Shown: piece by piece, positions 6,124 to 11,396 of the stretch
How the letters are laid out: the number at the start of each line of letters is the position of its first letter
Numbering within the stretch: the stretch's first letter is position 1
Assembly (NCBI GenBank): GCA_007135385.1
Contig: SLIY01000164.1
Span: forward strand, 1 to 11,396
Direction: 5' to 3'
From: Leptolyngbyaceae cyanobacterium CSSed165cm_216
Lineage (GTDB): Bacteria > Cyanobacteriota > Cyanobacteriia > Phormidesmidales > Phormidesmidaceae
Length of the DNA: 11,396 bases
Translations under genes and position numbers: made by a program
The notes under the pieces: generated by a model
What the model was told of the DNA's origin: nothing
The model's input: the letters and a program-made list of their open reading frames with translations, nothing else
The model's database searches: none

Positions 6124-6732
6124 ATGCATCGCCGTCTAACCTGCCTGATTGCCTTGGGTTTAGGTAGCCTGGGCCTGGTGGGCTGCCAACCAACTATCTT
6201 CGAGCCAGAAGCCGCTCCTGAGATCGCCGCCGACACCCCCGCCCCCCCACAGACTGATTTGGATGTGCCCTATGTGGCTACCCCGATGGAGGTGGTGGAC
6301 GAGATGTTGCGGGTGGCCAATGTTGACCCAGATGATTTGCTCTATGACCTGGGCAGCGGTGACGGTCGCATTGTGATTGCGGCGGCTGAGCGGTTTGGTA
6401 CCCAGGGCATTGGTATTGACCTTGACCCAGAGCGGGTTGAAGAAGCCAACGCTAATGCTGAAGCGGCCGGCGTCACAGATTTGGTCGAGTTTCGGGAACA
6501 GGATATTTTTGATGCTGACTTTAGCGATGCCACCGTGGTTACCCTCTACTTGCTGTCGTCCATCAATTTGCGGCTAAAGCCGCGGCTGCTGCAAGAGCTA
6601 GAGCCCGGTACCCGGATTGTGTCCCATGCCTTTAGCATGGGCGATTGGGAGCCGGAAGAGGTGATCGATGTGGATGGTAGAACCGTCTACTTTTGGACCA
6701 TTCCTGAAGAGGTGCCGCCGGAGTTGCTGTAG
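6124..6732 (+). CDS. Lipoprotein with a class I SAM-dependent methyltransferase domain
   Basis: A 202-residue protein. Residues 1-21 form a lipoprotein signal: MHRR, a hydrophobic stretch, then the lipobox LVGC with Cys21 as the lipidated residue. A Pro/Ala/acidic linker (22-46) leads into a Rossmann methyltransferase domain from about residue 49 (VPYVATPMEVVDEML). SAM-binding motif I is YDLGSGDGRIV (74-84), the ribose-binding acidic residues are in GIDLDPERV (D99, D101), and a further acidic motif is at EQDIFD (125-130). The end matches a widespread bacterial family of exported methyltransferases with TLYLL and RIVSHAFSMGDW motifs, related to the FAM173/ATPSCKMT lysine methyltransferases (family memory, not a search). 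Substrate and site of action are unknown. GGAG lies 10 bases before the ATG. It stands alone between two terminator-like hairpins. Confidence 0.9.
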   Translation: MHRRLTCLIALGLGSLGLVGCQPTIFEPEAAPEIAADTPAPPQTDLDVPYVATPMEVVDEMLRVANVDPDDLLYDLGSGDGRIVIAAAERFGTQGIGIDLDPERVEEANANAEAAGVTDLVEFREQDIFDADFSDATVVTLYLLSSINLRLKPRLLQELEPGTRIVSHAFSMGDWEPEEVIDVDGRTVYFWTIPEEVPPELL

Positions 6733-6766
6733 CCAGGGTAGCCAAAGCCAGGGCAGCAGCATATAA

Positions 6767-6790
6767 CCCCCGATGCCGAAGCACCGGGGG
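6767..6790 (+). terminator. Hairpin terminator after the methyltransferase gene
   Basis: CCCCCG (6767-6772) pairs with CGGGGG (6785-6790); inside, after one A/C mismatch, TGC and GCA pair around a CGAA loop. The stem is very stable and lies 35 bases after the stop codon. The following bases (CTGGTTCTGT) are only weakly T-rich, which is common for cyanobacterial gene ends. Confidence 0.55.
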
Positions 6791-6791
6791 C

Positions 6792-6833
6792 TGGTTCTGT
6801 ATATAGAGATGAGCTGTTAGGTGGTTCTGTATA
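6792..6833. repeat. 12-bp direct repeat with 30-bp period
   Basis: TGGTTCTGTATA occurs at 6792-6803 and again at 6822-6833, immediately after the terminator stem. Its meaning is unknown. Confidence 0.5.
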
Positions 6834-7022
6834 GGGTGAAAAGCTTGCGCTTATCCCTACAATGCCCCAAAGCCAGCGATTCCCCTATGGCTGCAGGGCC
6901 ATCTTCACAAAGGGTTGGTGAAAATACGGATGTTTTTAACCTTTGACCAAGTGTGATAGCGGTCACTTACAGATGGGTGAGCGGTGCATTGTGACCAAAT
7001 GGAGCGTTGGCGGCGAATCTCC

Positions 7023-8870
7023 CTACAAATATCCCGCCGCTTGCAGGGTAAACAACTGGGCATAGCGGCCCCCCTGGTGCAGCAAGTCCCCATGGGTGCC
7101 CTGTTCGATCACCCGGCCTTGGTCCAGCACCAAAATCGTGTCGGCCCGGCGCACGGTGGAAAAGCGGTGGGAGATCAAGATCGCCATTTGGTTTTGGGTG
7201 GCGATGCGAAACTGGTCAAAGATTTGGGCCTCGGCGGCGGCATCCATGGCCGAGGTGGGTTCGTCCAGGACCAAAATGTCGGCCCGCGATCGCATAAACG
7301 CCCGAGATAGGGCAATCTTTTGCCACTGGCCCCCGGAGAGTTCCTGGCCCCCTTTGAACCAGCGGCCCAGTTGGGTGTCAAACTGCTGGGGCAGGGTTTC
7401 GATGAACGGGGTAGCCGTGCCTTTGGTGGCGGCGGTTTGCCAGCGGGGGAGATTGTCAAACTGATCCACATCGCCGACGCCGATGTTTTCCCCCACCTTA
7501 AACTGATAGCGGACAAAGTCCTGGAAAATCACCCCAATTCGCCGCTGCAACACCTGCGCATCCCAGGCCTGTAGATCGCGACCGTCCAGCAAAATGCGGC
7601 CCTGGCTGGGGGTATAGAGGCGGGTGAGCAGCTTAATCAGGGTAGTTTTGCCAGAGCCATTTTCCCCAACGATAGCTAACTTTTCCCCTGGTTTAAGGTG
7701 GAAGGATACGTCCGCCAGGGCGAGGCGATCGCTGCCAGGGTAGCTGAAGCTCACCCCCTCAAACCGTAGGCCGTCGCCGGGGTCGGTGCCCCGATCGGCA
7801 TAGCCGGTTTCGGTGGGGACCGGTTGCTCCAAAAACTCGTAGAGATTGGCCAGATAAAGGCCATCTTCGTACATGCCGCCGATGGCAGTGAGGGTGTTGG
7901 TGAAGGTGCCCTGGCCCTGGCGAAACACGGTCAGGTACATGGTCAATTCCCCCAGGGAAATGCGTCCGGCAATCGCATCCAGCACAATCCAGCAGTAGGC
8001 ACCATAGAATGCAGCCGTACTCAAAAGCCCCAGGGCATAGCTCCAACCGCTGCGGCGTACGGTGAGGCTGCGGTCTTCGCGGTACAGACGGTGAAAAATG
8101 TCCTGATACCGTTGCAGCAGCAGCGGCCCCAGATGGAACAGCTTCACCTCTTTGGCATAGTCCTCTCGGGCCAGCAGGGTTTCTAGGTAAGCTTGCTGGC
8201 GGGTTTCTGGCGATCGCCACTTAAACAAGCGAAAGGCTTCGCCCGCGAACTGGGTTTCGGCGATAAAGGCCGGTAGGGTGGCCACCGCCAGCAGGGCCAC
8301 CGCCCAGCCGGAAAATTGCAGCAACAGCCCCCCAAAGGTGACTAGTGACAGGGCATCTTGCACCACCCCAAAGGTACGATTGACCATAGCCAAAGGCCGA
8401 CTGGAGGCCTCCCGCCGGGCCTGGGTCATTTTGTCGTAGAACTCAGAATCTTCAAAATAGACCAACGGTAGGGTTTGGGCTTTTTCTAAGATCATCCAGT
8501 TGACCCGTTGGCCCAGCAGCACCCGCAGCAGCGACTGGCACAGGTTTACCCCCTGGCGAGCACCGGCCAGCACCGCCACCAGCACCGCCTCAATCGCTAG
8601 ATAGAGCAGGGCCGTGTTGCGATCGGCCACCAACCCCGACTGGGCCGCCACAATCACCGCATCCACAATCAGCTTGCCCACGTAGGCAATGGCCGCGGGT
8701 AGTAACCCCGCTACCACGGTCAGCAGGCCATAGACAACCGTAAGCCGCCAGTTGGTCTGCCACACCAGTTGGATAGCCCGCCAACCATAGCGGTACATGC
8801 CCAAGGACTGGGGCAAGTGGCGGAGGGGCGATCGCAGTACGGCAGGGGTCTGATAATGCTTTTTGCTCAT
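7023..8870 (-). CDS. ABC exporter half-transporter (fused membrane and ATPase domains)
   Basis: A 615-residue ATP-driven exporter subunit, likely a homodimer in the cytoplasmic membrane. The N-terminal half holds about six membrane helices (visible near 43-75, 88-105, 170-202 and 278-300). The ATPase domain starts near 368 with FEGVSFSYPG. Its motifs are intact: Walker A GENGSGKTT (402-410, K408), Q-loop Q450 in VIFQD, signature LSGGQ (511-515), Walker B ILVLDE (532-537, catalytic E537), D-loop SAMD, and H-loop H568. The insert between Q-loop and signature (FVRYQFKVGENIGVGDV) is typical of the MsbA/lantibiotic-type exporter class. The substrate cannot be read from sequence: lipids, peptides and drugs are all possible. 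The ATG at 8870 lacks a Shine-Dalgarno. It diverges from folC across 144 bases. No peptidase domain or precursor peptide gene is visible nearby. Confidence 0.93.
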   Translation of the reverse strand: MSKKHYQTPAVLRSPLRHLPQSLGMYRYGWRAIQLVWQTNWRLTVVYGLLTVVAGLLPAAIAYVGKLIVDAVIVAAQSGLVADRNTALLYLAIEAVLVAVLAGARQGVNLCQSLLRVLLGQRVNWMILEKAQTLPLVYFEDSEFYDKMTQARREASSRPLAMVNRTFGVVQDALSLVTFGGLLLQFSGWAVALLAVATLPAFIAETQFAGEAFRLFKWRSPETRQQAYLETLLAREDYAKEVKLFHLGPLLLQRYQDIFHRLYREDRSLTVRRSGWSYALGLLSTAAFYGAYCWIVLDAIAGRISLGELTMYLTVFRQGQGTFTNTLTAIGGMYEDGLYLANLYEFLEQPVPTETGYADRGTDPGDGLRFEGVSFSYPGSDRLALADVSFHLKPGEKLAIVGENGSGKTTLIKLLTRLYTPSQGRILLDGRDLQAWDAQVLQRRIGVIFQDFVRYQFKVGENIGVGDVDQFDNLPRWQTAATKGTATPFIETLPQQFDTQLGRWFKGGQELSGGQWQKIALSRAFMRSRADILVLDEPTSAMDAAAEAQIFDQFRIATQNQMAILISHRFSTVRRADTILVLDQGRVIEQGTHGDLLHQGGRYAQLFTLQAAGYL

Positions 8871-9014
8871 GCTGGTGGCGGTTGTCTACCCCAAAAAAGT
8901 ACCTGCTTATCTGCACACTAACCTGGGAGCGGTGGATTTAAACCTGACTGTGGAGCCATAACCCGACAGCCAAGCATCTAAGCGGCCCGGCAGATGGCAC
9001 AATAAGCGGATGCA

Positions 9015-10358
9015 TTGAGGCGATCGCACCCATTGACTGCACATCCTTTGCCCGTAACCTCTGCCCCCGCTTACCAGGCGATTGACACCCTGCTGGACCG
9101 CTTTGGCCGGTTTGGGGTTGATCTAGGTCTGGAGCGAATCATCCACCTACTGGCTCGCCTGGGGAACCCTCACCAGCGGGTGCCGATTCTGCATGTGGCC
9201 GGTACCAATGGCAAGGGGTCGGTGTGTGCTTACTTATCGTCGGTGTTGACCCAGGCGGGTTACCGGGTGGGGCGCTATACGTCTCCCCATTTGGTGCACT
9301 GGTGCGAGCGCATCTGTATTGATCAACAACCGATTGCCCCAGAAATCCTGCTGGAGCGGCTGCAGCAGGTGGTAGCTGCCATTGACCCGACCCAGCCCTC
9401 CCCCACCCAGTTTGAGGTGTTTACCGCCGCCGCCTGGCTGCACTTTGCCACCGAGCAGGTGGATATCGCGGTGATGGAAGTGGGTCTGGGCGGCCGCCTG
9501 GATGCCACCAATGTGGTCGACAACCCCCTGGTCAGCGTGATCACCTCCCTCAGTCGAGAACACTGGCAACGGCTGGGACCCACCCTGGCCGATATAGCCC
9601 GGGAAAAGGCTGGGGTACTGAAGCCTGGGCGTCCGGCGGTGGTCGGCCCCCTGCCTGCCGAGGCCGCCGCCGTGGTGCAGGGGCGCATCGCTGAGCTCAG
9701 CTGTCCAGCCCTGTGGGTGCAGCCAGCGGAGGCCCAGGGGGGCGGGGTAGCCGCCTTTGGCCAAGGGAATGAGCGGTTAATCTACCCGCTGCCCTTTTTG
9801 GGAGAACACCAGCTGATCAATTCGGCGATCGCGATCGCCACCCTGCAACAGCTCCAGGCCCAGGGCTGGGCCATCCCCCCCAGCGCCATAGTGACGGGTA
9901 TGGCCCAGGCAAAATGGCCCGGCCGCTTGCAGTGGGTGCAGTGGCTGGACAATCAGCAGCAACCCCACCCGTTACTAATCGACGGCGCCCACAACCCAGC
10001 GGCGGCCCAGGTGCTGCGCCGCTATGTCGATAGCTGGCTAGAGCCCCAGGGAGAGCGATCAGTTCTGTGGTTGATGGGGATGTTGGAGACGAAAGATCAC
10101 CAGGATATTTTCGAGGCCTTGCTACGGCCTGGGGACAGCTTGCACCTGGTGCCGGTCCCAGGGCATCAGTCGGCTGCGCCAGCAGATTTGGCGGCGATCG
10201 CCCAGAAAACCTGTCCAGACCTGGCCCATTGCACCACTTATGCCTCCCTGGAGCAGGGACTCGCCACCATTGCCGCCACCCCCGCCCCCCTGACGGTACT
10301 CTGCGGTTCGCTGTACTTAATTGGCCACTTCTTCGCCACAGAAGCGGTTACGTCCTAG
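9015..10358 (+). CDS. folC: Bifunctional folylpolyglutamate synthase / dihydrofolate synthase
   Basis: A 447-residue Mur-ligase-type enzyme that adds glutamate to dihydropteroate and to folates using ATP, in the cytoplasm. Recognisable parts are the entry IDTLLDRFGRFGVDLGLERI, the P-loop HVAGTNGKGSV (60-70), YTSPHLVHWCERI (88-100), MEVGLGGRLDATN (154-166), SREHWQRLGPTLADIAREKAG (the Lys of EKAG is the carbamylated site of the family), and DGAHNP (323-328) at the C-terminal domain. Length fits the family. No in-frame ATG or GTG exists near the start. The frame opens after TAA at 9003-9005 and offers TTG at 9015, 9033 and 9048; the first is given here, but 9048 is also possible because the family usually begins closer to the IDTLLDRF block. 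An out-of-frame ATG-CAT-TGA overlaps the first TTG. A strong terminator follows. Confidence 0.92.
   Translation: MRRSHPLTAHPLPVTSAPAYQAIDTLLDRFGRFGVDLGLERIIHLLARLGNPHQRVPILHVAGTNGKGSVCAYLSSVLTQAGYRVGRYTSPHLVHWCERICIDQQPIAPEILLERLQQVVAAIDPTQPSPTQFEVFTAAAWLHFATEQVDIAVMEVGLGGRLDATNVVDNPLVSVITSLSREHWQRLGPTLADIAREKAGVLKPGRPAVVGPLPAEAAAVVQGRIAELSCPALWVQPAEAQGGGVAAFGQGNERLIYPLPFLGEHQLINSAIAIATLQQLQAQGWAIPPSAIVTGMAQAKWPGRLQWVQWLDNQQQPHPLLIDGAHNPAAAQVLRRYVDSWLEPQGERSVLWLMGMLETKDHQDIFEALLRPGDSLHLVPVPGHQSAAPADLAAIAQKTCPDLAHCTTYASLEQGLATIAATPAPLTVLCGSLYLIGHFFATEAVTS
9825..9838. repeat. Overlapping pair of HIP1 octamers (GCGATCGC)
   Basis: Two GCGATCGC sites overlap by two bases inside folC. HIP1 is the highly iterated palindrome of many cyanobacterial genomes. 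Other copies start at 396, 1015, 1398, 3569, 3618, 7286, 7725, 8210, 8828, 9020 and 10194. They are good evidence of cyanobacterial origin. None was found between 3626 and 7285. Confidence 0.9.
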
Positions 10359-10382
10359 TCGGCTAAGGGGGGATAAAGCAAG

Positions 10383-10422
10383 GCCCTAATCAGCCGCACC
10401 GAAATGGGGGGCTGATTAGGGC
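10383..10422. terminator. Bidirectional terminator between folC and the acsF fragment
   Basis: GCCCTAATCAGCC (10383-10395) pairs perfectly over 13 bases with GGCTGATTAGGGC (10410-10422); the loop is 14 bases. On the plus strand a short TTT follows, and on the minus strand CTTGCTTT follows. It lies 24 bases after the folC stop and 1 base after the stop of the acsF fragment, so it serves both convergent genes. Confidence 0.75.
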
Positions 10423-10423
10423 T

Positions 10424-10873
10424 TTACCGTACTGTCCCCCTTAACGCTTCGGTATTGATCAGTTTGATCAAATACAGCCGCCGCAGATCGCCCACAATCC
10501 CCAGTACCAGGGGCAGCTTACGCAGGTGTTTCAGCCAGTTGGGGGCGGCGCTTTCCATGATCTGCTTGATCTTGAGGTTGCGGCCAGCGGCCCGCTCCAG
10601 ACGGGGGAAGAACTGGGGATGGTCGACATTCAGGCAGACCGGGAAAGCCCGGGCGGCGGTGTCGTTGGTTTTGCGCACCACTTCGGTGTCAAACTCGGTG
10701 GCGTCAAGGCCCAACATTTCGTAAAATTTGGCCCGCTCATGCACCGTCAGGCTATGGGTGGCAAACACCGACAGCAAGCAAAAGCGGCTCCAGAGGCGAC
10801 CTTTCCAGGTGTCCCACATGGGGGGTTGCGGGGGAGCAGACACCAACTGGAGGGTGTCACGCCAGAGCATCAC
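10424..10873 (-). pseudogene. acsF: Truncated Mg-protoporphyrin IX monomethyl ester (oxidative) cyclase, C-terminal part
   Basis: The 149-residue frame matches the C-terminal two-fifths of AcsF/ChlE, the diiron enzyme that closes the fifth ring of chlorophyll at the membrane. Recognisable blocks are DTWKGRLWSRFCLLSVFATHSL, FYEMLGLDATEFDTEVVRKT, AARAFPVCLNVDHPQFF and the end ALRGTVR. Full-length AcsF is about 350-360 residues; this copy starts at about the last iron-ligand motif (ENRHGD), where only RDTLQ remains, so the Glu/His diiron ligands are gone. The frame opens with GTG-ATG directly after a TAA and has no ribosome binding site. A perfect hairpin (10879-10898) abuts the breakpoint. No AcsF N-terminal sequence was found upstream in any minus frame. 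It cannot work as a cyclase; a functional copy must be elsewhere. The retained 3' end and reading frame suggest recent loss. Symbol given by similarity. Confidence 0.85.
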
Positions 10874-10898
10874 TTAATCGCTTAATCGCTATTAAGCG
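10873..10898. repeat. Tandem octamer plus perfect hairpin at the acsF breakpoint
   Basis: CTTAATCG is repeated head to tail at 10873-10880 and 10881-10888. CGCTTAAT (10879-10886) pairs perfectly with ATTAAGCG (10891-10898) around CGCT. The structure lies exactly where homology to AcsF ends and supplies the stop codon in front of the fragment. No T-run follows on either strand. Confidence 0.6.
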
Positions 10899-11122
10899 GA
10901 TCACATCATCGGCGATGTCCAGCCAGCCAGGCCTGCCCCTGGCAGTTCTGGGTGCATCCAGCGATCGGACCGATGACTCAGACCGATGACGGGCAGGGCC
11001 TTTGAGGTTGCGGTGCGGATTGTGACGCTTTGCGAACCGCTGCCGACATTGGAGGTGAACTGGCCTTTGGTGAGGTAGGTGATGCAGTCTTACCATTCCC
11101 TGGTACTAGACACCCCGATCGT

Positions 11123-11179
11123 CTATATCGGGTCAGGGTCGATGCCTAGTTCTTGCAGCTTGGCCCGCAGTCGCTCACT
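11123..11179 (-). pseudogene. C-terminal remnant resembling a Uma2-family (DUF820) protein
   Basis: On the minus strand the last 18 codons before TAG at 11123 read SERLRAKLQELGIDPDPI. Cyanobacterial Uma2/DUF820 nuclease-like proteins often end in a charged helix followed by L-x-x-LGIDPD, so this looks like such a tail. The rest of the domain is missing; upstream in this frame nothing fits the family and there is no start codon. A second frame beginning with ATG at 11229 (MASSPATAQTVEATSSAVS...) could be joined to it by a frameshift at the CCGCAGT/ACTGCGG hairpin. Identification from a short tail only. Confidence 0.35.
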
Positions 11180-11351
11180 GCGGAGGAGGTGGCCTCGACA
11201 GTTTGGGCCGTTGCGGGGGAAGAAGCCATGGGGTTCACTGCGGGCGTTATGGGCTATTGTAGCAAGCCTGGCTGATGGGCGTTACCGCCAACGGCAGAGC
11301 CCAAACTGCGAAAAAAAATTTTCGGCGCTGCGCGCACAGGAAAAAATAAAG

Positions 11352-11387
11352 AAGTGTAAAGGGCAAGAGTTACAAAGTGTAAAGGGC
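11352..11387. repeat. 13-bp direct repeat at the right edge
   Basis: AAGTGTAAAGGGC occurs at 11352-11364 and 11375-11387 with a 10-base spacer. The second copy overlaps the dyad TTACA-AAG-TGTAA (11370-11382). This may be an operator of a gene beyond the window, or part of a longer repeat array cut by the window end. Confidence 0.55.
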
Positions 11388-11396
11388 TACCCCGCG

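Larger units (their letters stand above)
6733..7022. other. Spacer between convergent genes
   Basis: Both flanking genes end here, so no promoter is expected. The spacer holds the terminator hairpin (6767-6790), a 12-bp direct repeat TGGTTCTGTATA (6792-6803 and 6822-6833, 30-bp period), a CRP-like palindrome TGTGATAGCGGTCACT (6952-6967) and an inverted repeat GGTCAC/GTGACC (6961-6966 and 6991-6996). No RNA gene or plausible ORF was seen. The terminator of the ABC gene is not obvious; the GGTCAC/GTGACC stem has no T-run. Confidence 0.4.
10899..11396. other. Region of gene remnants and repeats with no intact gene
   Basis: No intact gene was recognised in this 498-base right end. A minus open frame without a start codon (10901-11089, 62 residues) uses mostly C or G at third positions and could be the tail of a lost gene; it contains ITYLTKGQFTSNVGSGSQSV and is not identified. 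A direct repeat GACCGATGAC lies at 10968-10977 and 10981-10990. Hairpins pair CCCGAT/ATCGGG (about 11115-11133) and CCGCAGT/ACTGCGG (11165-11183). TCACTGCGG is repeated at 11175 and 11235, exactly 60 bases apart. An A8T4 tract lies at 11311-11322. The extreme right carries a 13-bp repeat, annotated separately. Confidence 0.45.

Noticed and set aside
7759..8220. Minus frame of 153 residues in the ABC transporter region
   Set aside because: It lies in another frame of the same strand as the transporter; the transporter frame has continuous domain structure, so this is a shadow.
7023..8870. Peptidase-containing bacteriocin exporter
   Set aside because: There is no N-terminal C39 peptidase domain, and no precursor peptide or accessory gene nearby.
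8871..9014. NtcA-type GTA-N8-TAC site in the divergent ABC/folC spacer
   Set aside because: No correctly spaced GTA and TAC pair was found, and no convincing -10 at the expected distance.
9234..9764. Long minus open frame of 176 residues inside folC
   Set aside because: Antisense shadow of a well-recognised folC frame, Gly/His rich and without domains.
10857..11096. Minus open frame of 79 residues with an ATG
   Set aside because: It overlaps the start of the acsF fragment in another frame, is rich in His/Arg in the manner of a shadow frame, has no good ribosome binding site and matches nothing recognised.
11370..11386. HLR1 (RpaB) site at the right edge
   Set aside because: GTTACAAA fits one half-site, but the second half is inverted (TGTAAAG) rather than a direct repeat two bases on, so it does not fit HLR1.

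Overview
The window comes from a cyanobacterium, most likely a moderately GC-rich filamentous or Leptolyngbya/Nodosilinea-like lineage (the lineage is inference). Three things support this. The HIP1 octamer GCGATCGC occurs at least 13 times in 11.4 kb. The left edge holds the start of sqdB (sulfolipid synthesis). The right side holds a fragment of acsF, the oxygen-dependent Mg-protoporphyrin ester cyclase of chlorophyll synthesis. No phage, transposase, CRISPR or rRNA/tRNA signal was seen.

Layout from left to right. (1) 1-41, minus: first codons of sqdB. (2) 246-2434, minus: a two-component operon, with the kinase gene first and the OmpR-type response regulator 11 bases downstream; the kinase stop codon lies inside the regulator's ribosome binding site. 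(3) 2435-2693: a divergent control region with a tandem 10-bp repeat and a 16-bp near-palindrome. (4) 2694-4337, plus: a secreted-N-terminus MscS-type mechanosensitive channel, preceded by a possible 18-codon leader ORF. (5) 4338-4686: an AT-rich spacer with micro-repeats, a hairpin and a possible 23-residue ORF. (6) 4687-5889, plus: an unrecognised secreted protein built from two copies of an approximately 85-residue module, ending in a terminator. (7) 6124-6732, plus: a lipoprotein carrying a SAM-methyltransferase domain, ending in a strong hairpin. (8) 7023-8870, minus: a fused ABC exporter half-transporter. (9) 9015-10358, plus: folC. (10) 10383-10422: a 13-bp-stem bidirectional terminator. 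(11) 10424-10873, minus: the C-terminal part of acsF without its iron-binding part, a pseudogene. (12) 10874-11396: decayed sequence with a probable Uma2-like C-terminal remnant, several hairpins and a 13-bp direct repeat at the right edge.

The left half reads as an envelope-facing group: a sensor kinase/regulator pair, a divergent tension-gated channel, a secreted two-module protein and an exported lipoprotein. The pair could control the divergent channel or its own operon through the shared spacer, but this is inference. folC and the ABC exporter look like ordinary standalone genes. The right end looks like a graveyard of gene fragments. The items most worth a second look are the exported methyltransferase lipoprotein, the two-module secreted protein, the acsF fragment with a perfect hairpin at its breakpoint, and the tandem TTCAATCGCA sites next to the kinase operon.
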